A DNA stretch of 64,000 nucleotides from Episyrphus balteatus (Eukaryota; Arthropoda; Insecta; Diptera; Syrphidae), in NCBI RefSeq assembly GCF_945859705.1, contig NC_079136.1, forward strand, positions 123,780,028-123,844,027, written 5' to 3'. The notes under the pieces are model-generated. The model searched no databases. It was not told the DNA's origin and saw nothing but the letters and a program-made list of their open reading frames with translations. Below are positions 36,009 through 48,800 of the stretch, one piece after another. Position 1 is the stretch's first letter, and every line of letters starts with the position of its first letter. A program made the position numbers and the translations under genes.

Positions 36009-36245
36009 CATGGTATAAAAAGAGAAGGTATGATCATTAGAAAAAACTCAGTATCGAGAACTGTCAAAACTTATGGCTACTTAAGGTTTTGACAGCCCAG
36101 CCCATTGAAATTGTTGTTGTAAACAAATTTGTCTTGGAAATTGTTGTTGCTTTTGACTTTGCCAAATACCAAACGTCAAAACCTTATTACCCCATTATGT
36201 AAGATGGCGGCTCTAATGATCATACCTTGTCTTTTTATACCATGA
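36009..36245. mobile_element. hAT MITE with exact 8-bp TSD, nested
   Basis: Ends CATGGTATAAAAAGAGAAGG... and ...CCTTGTCTTTTTATACCATGA, flanked by CTAGTCAT on both sides (36001-36008, 36246-36253). The uninterrupted host site is visible as CACTAGTTATAA in the relative at 38220-38455, which confirms the insertion. Confidence 0.85.
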
Positions 36246-36659
36246 CTAGTCATAAGGATTTTTCTGAAAGGTGGCCGGCTACTGGAGAGGGCCGGAATTA
36301 GGCAACTCTACCCTATCTATTAAAATAACGTTTTTTTTTCCATTTTCAAATTGAAATATCTGAAAAACGTGAGTTAACAAAGAAATTTTAACATATGGGT
36401 GAAAATTAAGCACATCAAATTTCATTCGTTTTATCTTTCGTCAAAAAATATCGAATATTCATTGGGATATTACGAAATTATAACAAAAATAAATCAATTT
36501 GATTTGATTTTCAATCTAGTCCAATAAGATTTGTATATCCTCTGATTGGATATATAACCAACAAATATCTTCAATTCGTCTAATCAAAATGAAAAATTTA
36601 CTACATTTTATTTTGCCAATAAAATTAACGAAACATGTAAATAAATACACAAAATACAA

Positions 36660-37748
36660 CAACAAAATATAAAAAACCAGAGAAATAGAGAGAGAGAGAA
36701 TAAATTTATAATTATTCTCTCTCAAAAAGCGCCTCCCCCCCCATAAAGAAACCCTAATGTAGCTAGAGACTTGGAGAATGAGAGAGAGAGAGAAATTATT
36801 GTAGAATTCCATGATTTCCATCCAATTTCGACCGAGATAGATATGGTCGAGCTACCTACAAACTTTTTCGTATAGTGTAGTTTTTTATTTATCGTCGCAG
36901 AGAGTCAAAGTGACGATTATTTTTATTTTTCGGTTTATTTAAGAAACAAGCAAGTTTTTTTTTTCATATAATTCTCTATATTCTTTTTTTTTTTTCGGTA
37001 AATTTATAACAAACCAAAAAAACAAAGAGTTGTTAAAATCTCATTAAACCAAACCCAATTTAATGTGATGTCGTAAAAAATGTTTAACTTTTTTTGATCG
37101 AAATTTGAAAAAAGAAAACCAAAGTAAAAAAAAAAAAAACATTTCGTATATGATTTTCGCCGCAAAAGAAAAATCGATTCCAGACATTTCAAATCATCCA
37201 GCGCGAGCCGAGGAGCAAGAGTGGTAATTCTTCTCGTCCTTAAAGAAAGTCCTGTCGTCACCGTTTTTATTATTTTTTTTTTTTGCTATATTCGTATTTT
37301 TCGATTTTATGTGTTTGTTCCCTATTCTCATATTTTTTTTATAATAAAAAAAAAAAAAAAAAATACTGAAGAAGGGAACAACGTCGACGGACGACAACGA
37401 ACGGAAGGAAATATAATGGATTGTGTGTGGGTATTTTTGCTCTGTGATTTTGAATTCTGATTCTGATTTAGGTTTTTTTTTTCTATTTGGTTGTTTGTTT
37501 CTGATTTTTCACCCTCTCACTCGAGTTCTGTTCAAAAAAAAAAAAAATTATTAAAATGTGTGAAGATTTTTTTTTTTTTGTTTTTTTCATTAATTAACTA
37601 AATTCGTGTTGTTGTTGTTGTGAAGATGTGTGTGTCTCTCGTCTCTCTATTTAGTGTGAATTTGTGTGTATATTTCAAATGTATATATGTTGCAGGGCTA
37701 ATGTAATATACTGCGGAGGATGGATTTAGAGAGGGAACCCCAAAAACA
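36660..37748 (+). promoter_or_regulatory. probable promoter and 5' UTR of the plus-strand gene, with GAGA tracts
   Basis: Two (GA)n runs (about 36683-36701 and 36780-36794) and a CTCTCTC run (36716-36723) flank a GC-richer segment. GAGA tracts are binding sites for Trl/GAGA factor in fly promoters. Downstream come GC-richer words (GCGCGAGCCGAGGAGC near 37200; CGTCGACGGACGACAACG near 37382) and TGTGTGTGTC repeats near 37625, ending at the start codon. The start site is not identifiable; the call is by position and composition. Confidence 0.4.
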
Positions 37749-37825
37749 ATGGCAGACCCTTGTACTAATCCCCAGCCCAACGACAACGACGACAATGCTG
37801 CAGCACAATCTAAGTCTAAATTAGA
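37749..37825 (+). CDS. coding exon 1 of the 1214-residue protein gene
   Basis: ATG in the context AAAAACAATGG, 25 codons plus GA, then a consensus donor GTAAGT (37826). It joins in phase to exon 2 (AGAATGC...), restoring GAA at residue 26. The 18.4-kb gap to exon 2 is the longest intron of the gene. The start is inferred as the first ATG that joins in phase to the downstream frame; isoforms with other first exons are possible. Confidence 0.7.
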
Positions 37826-40800
37826 GTAAGTTTTGATTAAACTATTTAGATTAAAAAATCATTAAAAAAATAAAAAACATCCTTTTTTTCGATTTCATTT
37901 ACTTAGAATAGGAGGTCTCTATTCTAGATGCAATTTCATTAATAGATAAAATAGATAGATTTTTTTTTTTTATTTTTTTTATAAAAATTTAATTGGGCTT
38001 TTTTTCTTCTCTGTAATGAAAAAAATGGGGAAAAAAAATATGAAAAAAAAAATTACACCGATGAATGGCAAAGTAATAAAGAATATACTCTGTGCATAGC
38101 CGTATTTAGAGGGGGGGTTACAGGGTTTAACCTGCCCCCCCTGAAATTTTTATAGAAAATATGATGAGAATTTGAACAAATACAACCCTAACCCTAATAC
38201 ATACTTGTGCATATACATAGGGTAGAGTTGCCTATTTTTGGCCGTCTCCAGTTTCCGGCCACCTTTCGGAAAATCGTTATAACTAGTGATTTCGAAAGGG
38301 TTTATTCCAAAATTTGGCTCTTATGCTGTTCTCTTATATATTAGAACAGCATACAAGCGAAAATTTGGAATAAACCCTTTCGAAATCACTAGTTATAACG
38401 ATTTTCCGAAAGGTGGCCGGAAACTGGAGACGGCCGAAAATAGGCAACTCTACCCTATATGCCGAACTTGATGGATTGCTTTTATATTTTAGTGATAAAT
38501 CGAAAATCTCCAATTTTGCAATTTTGTCACGGTTAAGTTTCAAAAAACTTTGAACAAAATAAAATACATATATAAAAGTAGTACACTCCTTTTCATCAGA
38601 ATAGGTACATAACTTTTGAAATGTTCATTAATCGTTTGTCCCCAATAGTGGTACGTGACCTAACAAGGTTTTATTGTTTTATGACCAATGCAACAGCTAA
38701 AATTATTTCAAAATAAACCATAACTTTCGCATTGTTTTTCTTGTAAAGTATTTTTTGAGGAAAAACCAACTTATTTTTTTCTTCATCAGATTAGGTACAC
38801 CCTTGTTATCTTTAATGTTTTCGTGGATTTCGAGAAAATTTACCATTTAAACAAATAACTGGACTTTCCTAAGTGTAATTTATTAATCACACTACCATTT
38901 TGAAAAACATGGGTGGATTAAAATCGCAAAATTTTGGCGAAAACACCTTAAGAAAAAAAACAAACAAAGAAGGATCCACCAATACTGGTATGATTAAAAA
39001 AAATTACGAATTGTTAATATGCTATATCCAGACTTCAGATACAAACATTCTGGGGTTAAAAAAAAATGAATGGTGGTAAAAAAAATGCAAAAAAAAAACA
39101 CTTTTAGACGAGTAAATTTTTGCATGTGCTACCAGTTTTGGTGGATTAACGACAAGAATAAAAGTGAAAAACAGTTGTTATTTGTAGTTTTAGGACAGTA
39201 AATAGAATGGGCATTAGTCCCAATCTTCTAAAATGGCTGAATTTTGAAAAGACACCATTACTACACCAAGAACAGAATTGTATGCGTTTAAGGTTTTTGA
39301 AATCATTTACCACATGAAAAGTTGAGTAGTATTACTTGTTATTTTTGGATCAACGAACATTTAATTTTGATGTCCTTGGTGAGTTAAACTATCTGTTTAA
39401 CATTCTGTGAAAGGAGAAACCATTTTGAGACCAACTTCATTGTTAAAAAAGAAGTGTTAAGGCATTGAAGAAAGTAATCTTCTACGATAATACAAATAAT
39501 GAATTTCAAACGTAAAGAATGGTCACAATTATTTGTAAATGCATATTCAAGAAACTTTGCCTTAATTCTCTAGTATTTGTGAACCAGTATTCTGAATTTT
39601 TTAACAGGACCACGCCTCCTACCACAAAAAATGCTCTGTAAAATATTGGGAGGAAGTGCAAATTTAGAAAGTACTTGAGTATCTATCCATAGAAAAAAAC
39701 CCTGAACCTTGTTGAAAATGTTTGGAAATGGCTAGCCCGTACTGATAAAATTTGTGATGGTCGATTTTAAGACAAAAATATTTCCTAACCCACCATTTTT
39801 AACAATTTAGGGAAGAGATTCAGATAGACTGCATAAAGAGATTTAACAATGCAATTCCTGGACAGTTTTGTTATTTTTTATGAATAAAAACGCCACTATA
39901 CAAAAAATAAAATAAGTAAAATACATTTTTAAGAAGAACTTGGTTTAAATTCATTTCATGGACCACTTTTACATCATTCTCTATGTGTACCTATTCTGAT
40001 GAAACAAAAAAATTACTCAGTTTTTCAATGTGAAATGCTTTGCCATAGAGAAATAAGAAAAATAACCACACGTTTTGAATTATTTTTTTTTGCTGATTCT
40101 GCTAACATCTTAAACAATGACTTGACATCAAAAAATTATTATTTTTCCTACACTGTGAGGAAAAAACGAATATTGAACATTTGAAAAGTTGTGTACCTAT
40201 TCTAATGAAAAGGAGTGTATCTACCTACTGATTTGTATGAAATTTTCAACCCTCTTATTAGTGGGAACCATAAGTCGTACACAAAAATGGATAATTGTAA
40301 ATTGATTGTCTCTTTTTAAGAAAATATACAAAAACACAAAAACTATGAATTTTTTTGTTTTTTCTTGGGAATGCAATATACTTATAGTTGTATGCTAAAT
40401 AATTTTTTTTGTCAAATTCAGATTACTGACTTGTTAAAGCTTGTGGTAACACAGCAAACTAGGCTGAATATGAACAAGAAACGAGAATTGCAAGAAAATT
40501 GTTCCTTCAGCCTAAATATAGGAAACTTTCATTTTTAAACGATATATGTATATTATGACGTTTGGGTCGCATTTTTTCTGTAGGTACTTATCACAAATAC
40601 TGATTATTTTTGTACTATCTATACCAATCTATTTGAATCTTAACTAGCGTAAAAGTAAAAAGCATTTTTGAAAATATTTTGCTGAACTTTGGAACTAGGG
40701 GTTAAAAACTCGATTTTTCAAATTCAGGCGTGATATACAATTAATTTTACATTGACATTTAATTAAAAAATAATTATTTGAGGTGAATTGAGTTAAATAT

Positions 40801-43800
40801 TTAGCCAAGGATATGGACACTATAGAGGTGAAAAGACAACATTTCAGCCGCTAAAGATTTATCCTGTTTTGGGTGCAGGTTAAATTTGTATACTGAGGGA
40901 AAAAATAAATTGAAGTTGAAACATCGTTGTTTAAAAGATGAACTACTTTGATTTACAGTAAAACCCGGATAAGTGCCTCTCGCAAAGTGAATTTGTTTTT
41001 TAGAACCAAAATTTTAAGGATTTTTCATATAAAACTCATCTTTTAAGTACCTTTCGCTTAACTGCTTTTCCCGCTTAACTACCTTCTATTTCAAATACTT
41101 ATGATTGAATTTACTTGCAGGAAATTCTTTTAAGTACACATTTGAAACAAGTTTCAGCAGTAAGAAAAACTTCATTTGCTAAAGCGCTTTAAGATTCAAA
41201 AATTCTACTAAAAGTAGAAACTAACTAGTAAGTTATTTTAAACTTTCAAAGTTATTTTGTTTGTGAAGATTCTGTTTTTAATAATCAAACATGTTTTTTT
41301 TTTATTTTTAAGTAAATATAGAGATAAGTGCCTATGAGCACTTAAGCGGGTTCTTGTAAGTAACTTACCAGCTTTAGTGCCTAACAAAACCGGGCATTTA
41401 AGGTGAGGTACTTATCCGGGTTTTACTGTATGTGACTTTAAGATACGAAACCATCAAAAATTAACCTTTTTTCTACGTTGATTTTAAAATGTTCATCTTC
41501 AATGCAAAATCATTCCGAATAATAGTTAAATCAATGTGGTTTTCATTGATTTTACGTAGTTTTATGGTGGCTCTTCCCTCAGTGTATCTTTAGAGAATAC
41601 ATTTTTCATAAAGCCTAGAACGCAGCCGAAGAGAAACGAAAAATGTTCAAGTCTCCATAGTCGACAACGAAAATGTTAACGAAAAAATATCATCGAGTAT
41701 TCTGTCAAAGTCAAATAAAAAAGTCCAAATTAATTAAAAATCAAGAAAAAACACTGCTCTTGGAATCAGGAAAAATGCACAGGACAATAAAAAGTAAGTG
41801 ACAAATGAGTGAATACTTTCTCCAATTTTTCCCTAGAGCTGCGGAGTTACTAAAGCCTAATACGCTGCTGATGCCAAACGAAAAATTTTCAAGTCTCCAA
41901 AGTCGACAAAGAAAAAATATCATCGCGCGTATTCTGTCAAAGTCAAAATAAAAAAAATTCAAAATTAATTTAAATTCAAGAAAAATCAACAGAAAATAAT
42001 TTTTAAAGCAAGAAATAAATGAATTAAAAGTGAAAAAACCGTCAACACTGCTCTTGAAGTCAAGAAAAATGCACAAGACAGTAAAAAGTAAGTGACAAAT
42101 GAGTGAAAACTCTCCAATTTTTCGCTAGAGCTGCGTACTGAAAAACGAAAAGCAAAACGAAATTTTCGTTCAGGATTTCGTTAACGAAATTTTTTATTTA
42201 AAATTTCGCGTACTTGGCTTTAATGTTAAAAACTTTTAATAAACAAAGAAATTTGAAAAAAATAATAAAACTGCCGGCTGTTAAAACCATTGATAATATC
42301 AAGTGTTTTTTTTTATATGATATTTAAGAAATTTTTTTTTTATAAGGTTTAGGAAGGCTTCTACAAAATTTTTTTGCTCGCTTACGCTCGCATGTAACAA
42401 TATATAAAAAAAAAATTTGCCCGGTCTGAGTTAACCTCTCCCGAAATGAAATCCTAGCTACGGCTATGACTCTGTGTGTTGTGTGTGCTATAAGGTAACT
42501 CTTTATAAGAAATTGCGCAATTGCACAAATCTCTTGATTGTGTGTTTGTTTGTTTGTATCTCTAGAAACAGGCAGGCAGCAGCACTCTACTCGACGACTT
42601 GACTCGCCTCACACGAAAATGTGAACATCACAGTAGGTAGCTAGCTGCTGCTGCTGCTGTAGAGTTGGGTATAGACAGTCAGTTAGTATTTATTCAGAAG
42701 CTACTTTATATCGTGGTGTATATATATTATATTGAGTGAGAGAAGAGGTGTTCCTTTCCTATCTAAATCACTCTGTTGGGGGGTTTTTGTTTTAAAAGCC
42801 TTGGATATAGCTTTTAAGAATTGCAAAAAAAACATGGTCACCAAAATTTGTAAATATTTTATTAAAGTACCTATTTCTGTCCTATTCTCCTCCTCCTCCT
42901 CAACCAACAACGTCATCATCTCAATTTAGGTAGGTGTGTGAAAATTGGTTCTATACCTACCTATAATAATAATAAAGCACTCATTTAACTGTTTTTTTTT
43001 TTTTTTGTTTCAACTGTCAATATATTACAACAACAACTATCTTCTGATACTGGTTATAAGTTAGGTATCTTAATGGTGATCTAGCTTAGTCACGAAGGTC
43101 ATATTTTTGCGAGGACGAAATTGGGACTAGGATACAAAATAGAGACTAACCATGATATAAAGTTTTTTTTTTCATCTACTTTTGTTGTTGATTTAATATA
43201 CCTACCTTCCTATAGAGAAAAAAATAGGTAGAGATAGATAGAAAGTGGTCTAACGACATTTAATACCACCCGCTCTTTTTTTTTATTTATTTTTTGTTTT
43301 AGTTTTAAAGGAAAGTTGAGATTTCACAAATTGCAAACGATTGTATTTCCACTGCCAAACTAAAAATAGCAACAAACAGATTACTATCAACAAATTAAAT
43401 CAAATCAAATAAGTATAATTGCATTCAAGCCTAACTTGGCCAACAACAACAACTTGAAGTTGTTGATTTCAAAAATAAACATTGTTATAGGTAGTTCCTG
43501 TATAACTATAAAAGACAAAAAAAATAAAACAACTTGACCTTACAATGACAAAGAATAATGAAATAATAGCCTTTTTTTGTTTATCTTTTAAAGTTTGGAA
43601 TTTAAAATAAAAAAAAAATATTAAAATGCAAATAAAGTTAAATTCTGTTCATTGTAAAAGGTTATCTTCGACTTAAACTTAAAAACAGCTGACTTCATCT
43701 TCACACTACTTACAATAAATATTGAGTAAAAATCAAGTCTTCATATTTTTTGAGTAATGTACAAAACAATTTAACGTACCTAATTGTTTACATTCCATAA

Positions 43801-45812
43801 TAAATTTTTTAACAGCAGAAAAATTAATTTTTTTTTTTTAAATTATACGCATTGTAACTACATAATGCATAATAGTATTATCGGGCAGTTAGCAACATAT
43901 TGATAAAGTTGACGTAATTTTGGCTTTGGGAGAGATTTTTTTTTTTAATGTTTTTAAAAATAAGGTTTTTATTTACATTACTAACAACTTAGAGTGATTT
44001 TTATGAGAAAAAAATTAGTATTCCTTCTCTTTGGGATACATTTCGTTCTTTTTAGGACAAAATTAAAATTCTTTCTTTTTGAGAAAAAACTTTTTTTTTT
44101 TAGAAAACTCTATTTTCTTTCGAGAAAATATATTTAACTCTTTTTTTTTTTTTTTAATTTAAGCCATTTTTTTCACGATTTTTGTTTGTTTTAAAAAAAA
44201 ATATTTTTGTACAATATTTTTTGTTTCTTTTCATTCAACTATATTTGAAAACTACAACTTGCAGGTTAAAAAAAAAATACTTTTTTCTTTTTTTTTTCTT
44301 TTTTGAGAACGGGAGAACTTTTTTGGGAGAAAATTATTTATTACTTTTTTTTTAAATATGTTAAGTGTTTTTGAAGTAAAAAAGGTTGTTTTTTTTTTCT
44401 TTACAAGAAAAAAAATTACGTTTTCGTTTTTTTTTTAATTAAAATTTATAATTCGCTTTTGAGTGTTTTTAAGAAAAAATTGTTTTTTTTTTAATTTTTA
44501 GGAATATAAGTTAAGTGTTTTTGTTGAGGAATATTTTAATTTTTTTATTGAACATTGACCTTTTTTTTATTCAGAACAAAAATATTATTTTTTGTTTTTT
44601 TTTTTAATTAATTAGTTGAATATAGTACGTTTGTGAAAAATTTTTAAAAACAGTTTTTAAAAAAAAAAGTTTTTGATTTATCATTTATTTTTCTTTTTTA
44701 AATCGTTTGATTTTTTTAAATATTTAGTCAATGTTCTGCGAAAATTATAAAAAAGGCATTTTATTTGGAACGAGGATTCATATGCTTTTTTACATATTTA
44801 TTTATAATATTCATCTGTATAAGACTTCTATTGGATTACACGTATGATTTTAATGATATATTTTTAAAACTTTTTCTTTAAAAATGTTATAGGTTAATGT
44901 AAAAAAAATTATACTATTCGTTCTTCAAAGAAAAAAACATCCTTACTCGTAATTAAATTAAAAAAAAAATAAATTGCACGACTGGGGTCGCACGTACTTG
45001 CTCTTAGAGTTCAAGTTGCTTAAATTTTAAAGACTTTTTATATAGAAATTTGGAAAATCTAAATATATGGGAAAGAAAAAAAAAGGAAATTCGTTTTTTA
45101 AAAAAATAATATAAAATCTGAAATCAAATAGCCCTCCAAAACAAGTATGCAGTTTTGACTGATATACTAACATGCATTTTTAGAAAAAAAAATTTCAAAA
45201 TCGTTAGAGCCGTTTTTTAAAAAACTAATTTTTTATAAATAATTTCTTGGAAAAAGTTTTAAAATAAAATTGGTATGCCATTTTGTAGAAATCACTGATC
45301 AACATCTAAACACAAAATTTCAAAAAAATTTAATGTCCCGTTTTCGAAAATTGGATTTTTCAAAAAAAAATTTTCAAATTTTTTTTAAAAATCCAAAAAG
45401 TATTTTTTTCAAAATTTTGCTTTTGGCTTATATTTAAATTATATAAATTCTTCATCACAAAAAGTTTCGTTGAAACAGAATTAGCACTTTCGGAGATAAT
45501 CGGATTTAAAAAAAACGGTTCTATGGCAGGTACCGTTAATAATGATTTTCAAAAAAAAAAAATTTTCATTAGAAGATAGACCTTGTTTTAAAACTTACAT
45601 TTGAATTTTTTAAACAAAATCGTTGGAGCCGTTTTTGAGCAATTTCAACTTTACTAAAATCGGTATATGACAAGTACCGTTATTTTTGGTCCAAAAAAAT
45701 TAATTCCAAAAACCCCTCTGGAGAGTCGCCAAATAACGCTACACACCAAGTTTGACATTAATCGGTCCATCCGTTTAGGCTGTAGCTCCTTATACAGACA
45801 GACAGACAGACT

Positions 45813-45847
<35 letters not shown>

Positions 45848-48800
45848 GGACTTCCGGGACCCACTTTTTTGGCATTCTCTACCATCGTAATGTTATGGAA
45901 AAATGTTATCTCAACTTTTTTTTTTGTACGAATACATAACTTGATATATAGTACCTACCTATATCGCAAGTAAAAATCGTAACAGCCATTTTAATAAAAA
46001 AAATGATATTTTTCATTTACATTTTTCAAAAAGAAATAATTTTTTATGTTATTTTAAAATAATAATAATTTTAATTATGTACTTACACCCAAAAACCAAA
46101 TTTTAATAAAATTTACTATACACTTTGTTTAATAATTTCATTTAATATTTCTCAAAGCCTTTTAAATGCTTGAAAAAAACCATATTTGTATCTTCAAATT
46201 ACGATAATATATTCGAATTTTTGACCCTTTGATTTAGCAAAATCTGGCTAAAATTTGCATCTACAAATCAACTAACAAATTGAACAATTTGTGGGTCACT
46301 GTGGCGTATGCGTAATATTATTTTATGTATTCAAATTTTCTTACACTAATCAAATAGTCTGGTCAGTTGATTTTTGAATCTTTAATAATGATGTTCGTTA
46401 CTATAGTCTTTCAAAATTTTAAAAGTAAGGTTTTAAAAATCGCTTGGACATTTTATTTTCTGATACATAAAGTAAAGGGTCGATAAAAAAAAAACTATTT
46501 CAATTCTCAAAATATAAATTTAATTTTGAATTTAAATTAGAAACGCCACAATTATATATTTTTATAAATATAAAACCAATTATAGTACTTTATTTATATC
46601 GAATTATCGAAATAGACTGTAAGCTGTCACATAAACCAAAAGGAGTATAAGCCTGTTAAAGCTGAAAAGTAGACTTCCTCGAGTGTATTGTATAGTTAGT
46701 AACCTTTTACCTATACCTTACTCATCATCATCATCATTGTCATGTCATATATAAACAAATACAAAGAACAAAAATAGATAGATTATTTAGCAAAAAAAAA
46801 AATAAAAATAAAAAAGATTTCTATGTCAATCCCCACAGTTGGAGGATTAAAATGCAGTTAGATATATTCTTATGAGTGCCATCGCTATAGCTACTCCAAA
46901 GAAATCCCCCCTTTTTCTAGTTTGTTGTTACAAGAGTAACGAAGAATATATTATTTATGTAGACAAAAAAGAACAGAGAACGTAAAGTAAAAAAAAAAAT
47001 AGAAAAAAAAAATACATAGCTTGCCCTGTACAGTGGTACACTTAAATGTCCACACATTGGCATGTGAGGTGAGTATGACACCTTTATGAGGAAATCACCT
47101 ACAACTACTACAAACTCTTTTGATATATTTTTCCAGCTGAAAGAAGAGTGTGCTGCGCTCCAATTTCACACGCCATGTAACATCGAAGTAAAGGTTGAAA
47201 GAAATATGTAAAAATATATAACTAACATTGTTTAAACAAAGGAAATGAACAATGGAAAGTGGTAGAGGTAGATTTGCAATTGAAATTGTCGGTTAGTTTC
47301 CTGTTATTTACTGGTTAGGAACTGACACTAAACGGTTTTTTTTTCTACCTTCTGTAAGATTTTTTTTTTTTTTTTTATTGCATAAATTATGTACCATGAA
47401 GAATATCATCATGTATCTATAGTAATTATACAAAGTTCATTCATTTGTTAAGACAAAAAAAAAAAAAAAATTATGACATGACCAAAAAAAAAAAAAAGTC
47501 TTGAACTCAACCCCCACCTCCCAACATTAGTTGTATATGTTAATGTGAAATAATTTTTTGATTTACCTACTCGAACATACTCGTGCTTATGGAGGCATGT
47601 ATTGTTTTTTGGTGTTGAAATAATGAATTGAAGGTTTAAGTCAAAACCTTAAATCTTGATTATCAAGAAGTTTTGGTTTTTTTTTTTTATAACTGAGGCC
47701 TAATTGACATTATTTGTGTATTCAAAAATTCTTTCACAGTTTTCATATTTTTAGTAAATACGAAATAAATGGAAATAATGGTTGTTTTATATGACAATTT
47801 TTATACTGCTAGCCAAACAATACACTAGTAAGGGGTAGAGATTCTATTTAAAAAGCGTTTTGGAACGCATCCTGGAAAGTATTACAAGGTTGTCTTCTTT
47901 TCGTCATCTTTTTCTTGAATATTGTGTGAAGAAATAGCATTACAACTTGAATAGTATAAAAAGCCTATTGTTTGTAAACTATTTTGTACCTACTGTATAA
48001 AAAAAAAAAACACCCTGTATGATTCAACTAATGAATGAATAACGGTCTTAAAGGGTACTATCATCACAAAAGAATCTTCAACAAAGATTTTTAGAGAAAG
48101 CATAATGCTTTTCAATGCAACTTACGAGTAACCATCTCTTGAATACGAAAGACATCATTTAAACGATACTTACAATATTTATGCAATCAGAATTGTGTTT
48201 TGCTTTTGAGATTTTAGACTTACCTACAACAGGCATGATGCGTAACTTTTGATGGAGAACATTATCTATAACTTTTTGATAAAATTAGTTATTATATATT
48301 TACTACATTATCCTCCGAAACTAGGAGACGAAGAAAATCAATAGAAGAATGTCTTAAAAATTGTAGAACACTGAGAAAAGTTTTTTTTTTCCCTACATGA
48401 CAATTAACATTTTCACATAATTGCAAATATTTTTAGGATTTTATATTTGATTCTGATAATGACCAGAGGTGTATCCTTGCAATATTTGTTTATACATTGT
48501 AACACCAAGTTTTATAGATTTGCTGAAACATTAATTTTTGACCTCCATGCAATTTTTTTTTATTAACATTGTATGTCTGTACGTTAAGTCCCTTTGTTTT
48601 GTAGATTTTTATCCCTCTACTGCATACGAAGCCAAATATGGTTTTGTCTGTTTGTATGCACTTTTCCCTTCTCTGTCACAAAAAAATGTTAAAGATTCAA
48701 TACAATCTCATTCTTTGTGTTTCTGAGCACCCATAGACATAGTTTTTTCGTGTGTCCGGCACAAAATAAAGGTGTATTTTATGATCACAGGTGAGTCGAT

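Larger units (their letters stand above)
34114..36313. mobile_element. 2.2-kb Tc1/mariner-type nonautonomous element hosting two nested elements
   Basis: Ends AGGTAGAGTTGCTAGTAGCC and ...CCGGAATTAGGCAACTCTACCC next to TA on both sides (34112-34113, 36314-36315). Subterminal GGCC-rich words (GGCCACTG, GGTGGCCGG) and TTTTTCTGAAAGGTGGCCGG match the small palindromic relative at 38220-38455. It carries the palindrome 34664-35760 and the hAT MITE 36009-36245. Confidence 0.7.
38095..42468. mobile_element. 4.4-kb element with 8-bp TSD (hAT- or P-like) in intron 1, hosting others
   Basis: Termini CATAGCCGTATTTAGAGGGG... and ...CGGGAGAGG/CCTAGCTACGGCTATG counterparts are flanked by a perfect 8-bp duplication ACTCTGTG (38087-38094 and 42469-42476). 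Inside are a palindromic MITE (38220-38455), a Tc1-like transposon (38584-40217), a TIR element (40891-41584) holding a pogo-like MITE, and GCCTNNTACGC repeats (41612-42224). Subtracting these leaves about 1.1-1.2 kb. I see no transposase of its own. Confidence 0.75.
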
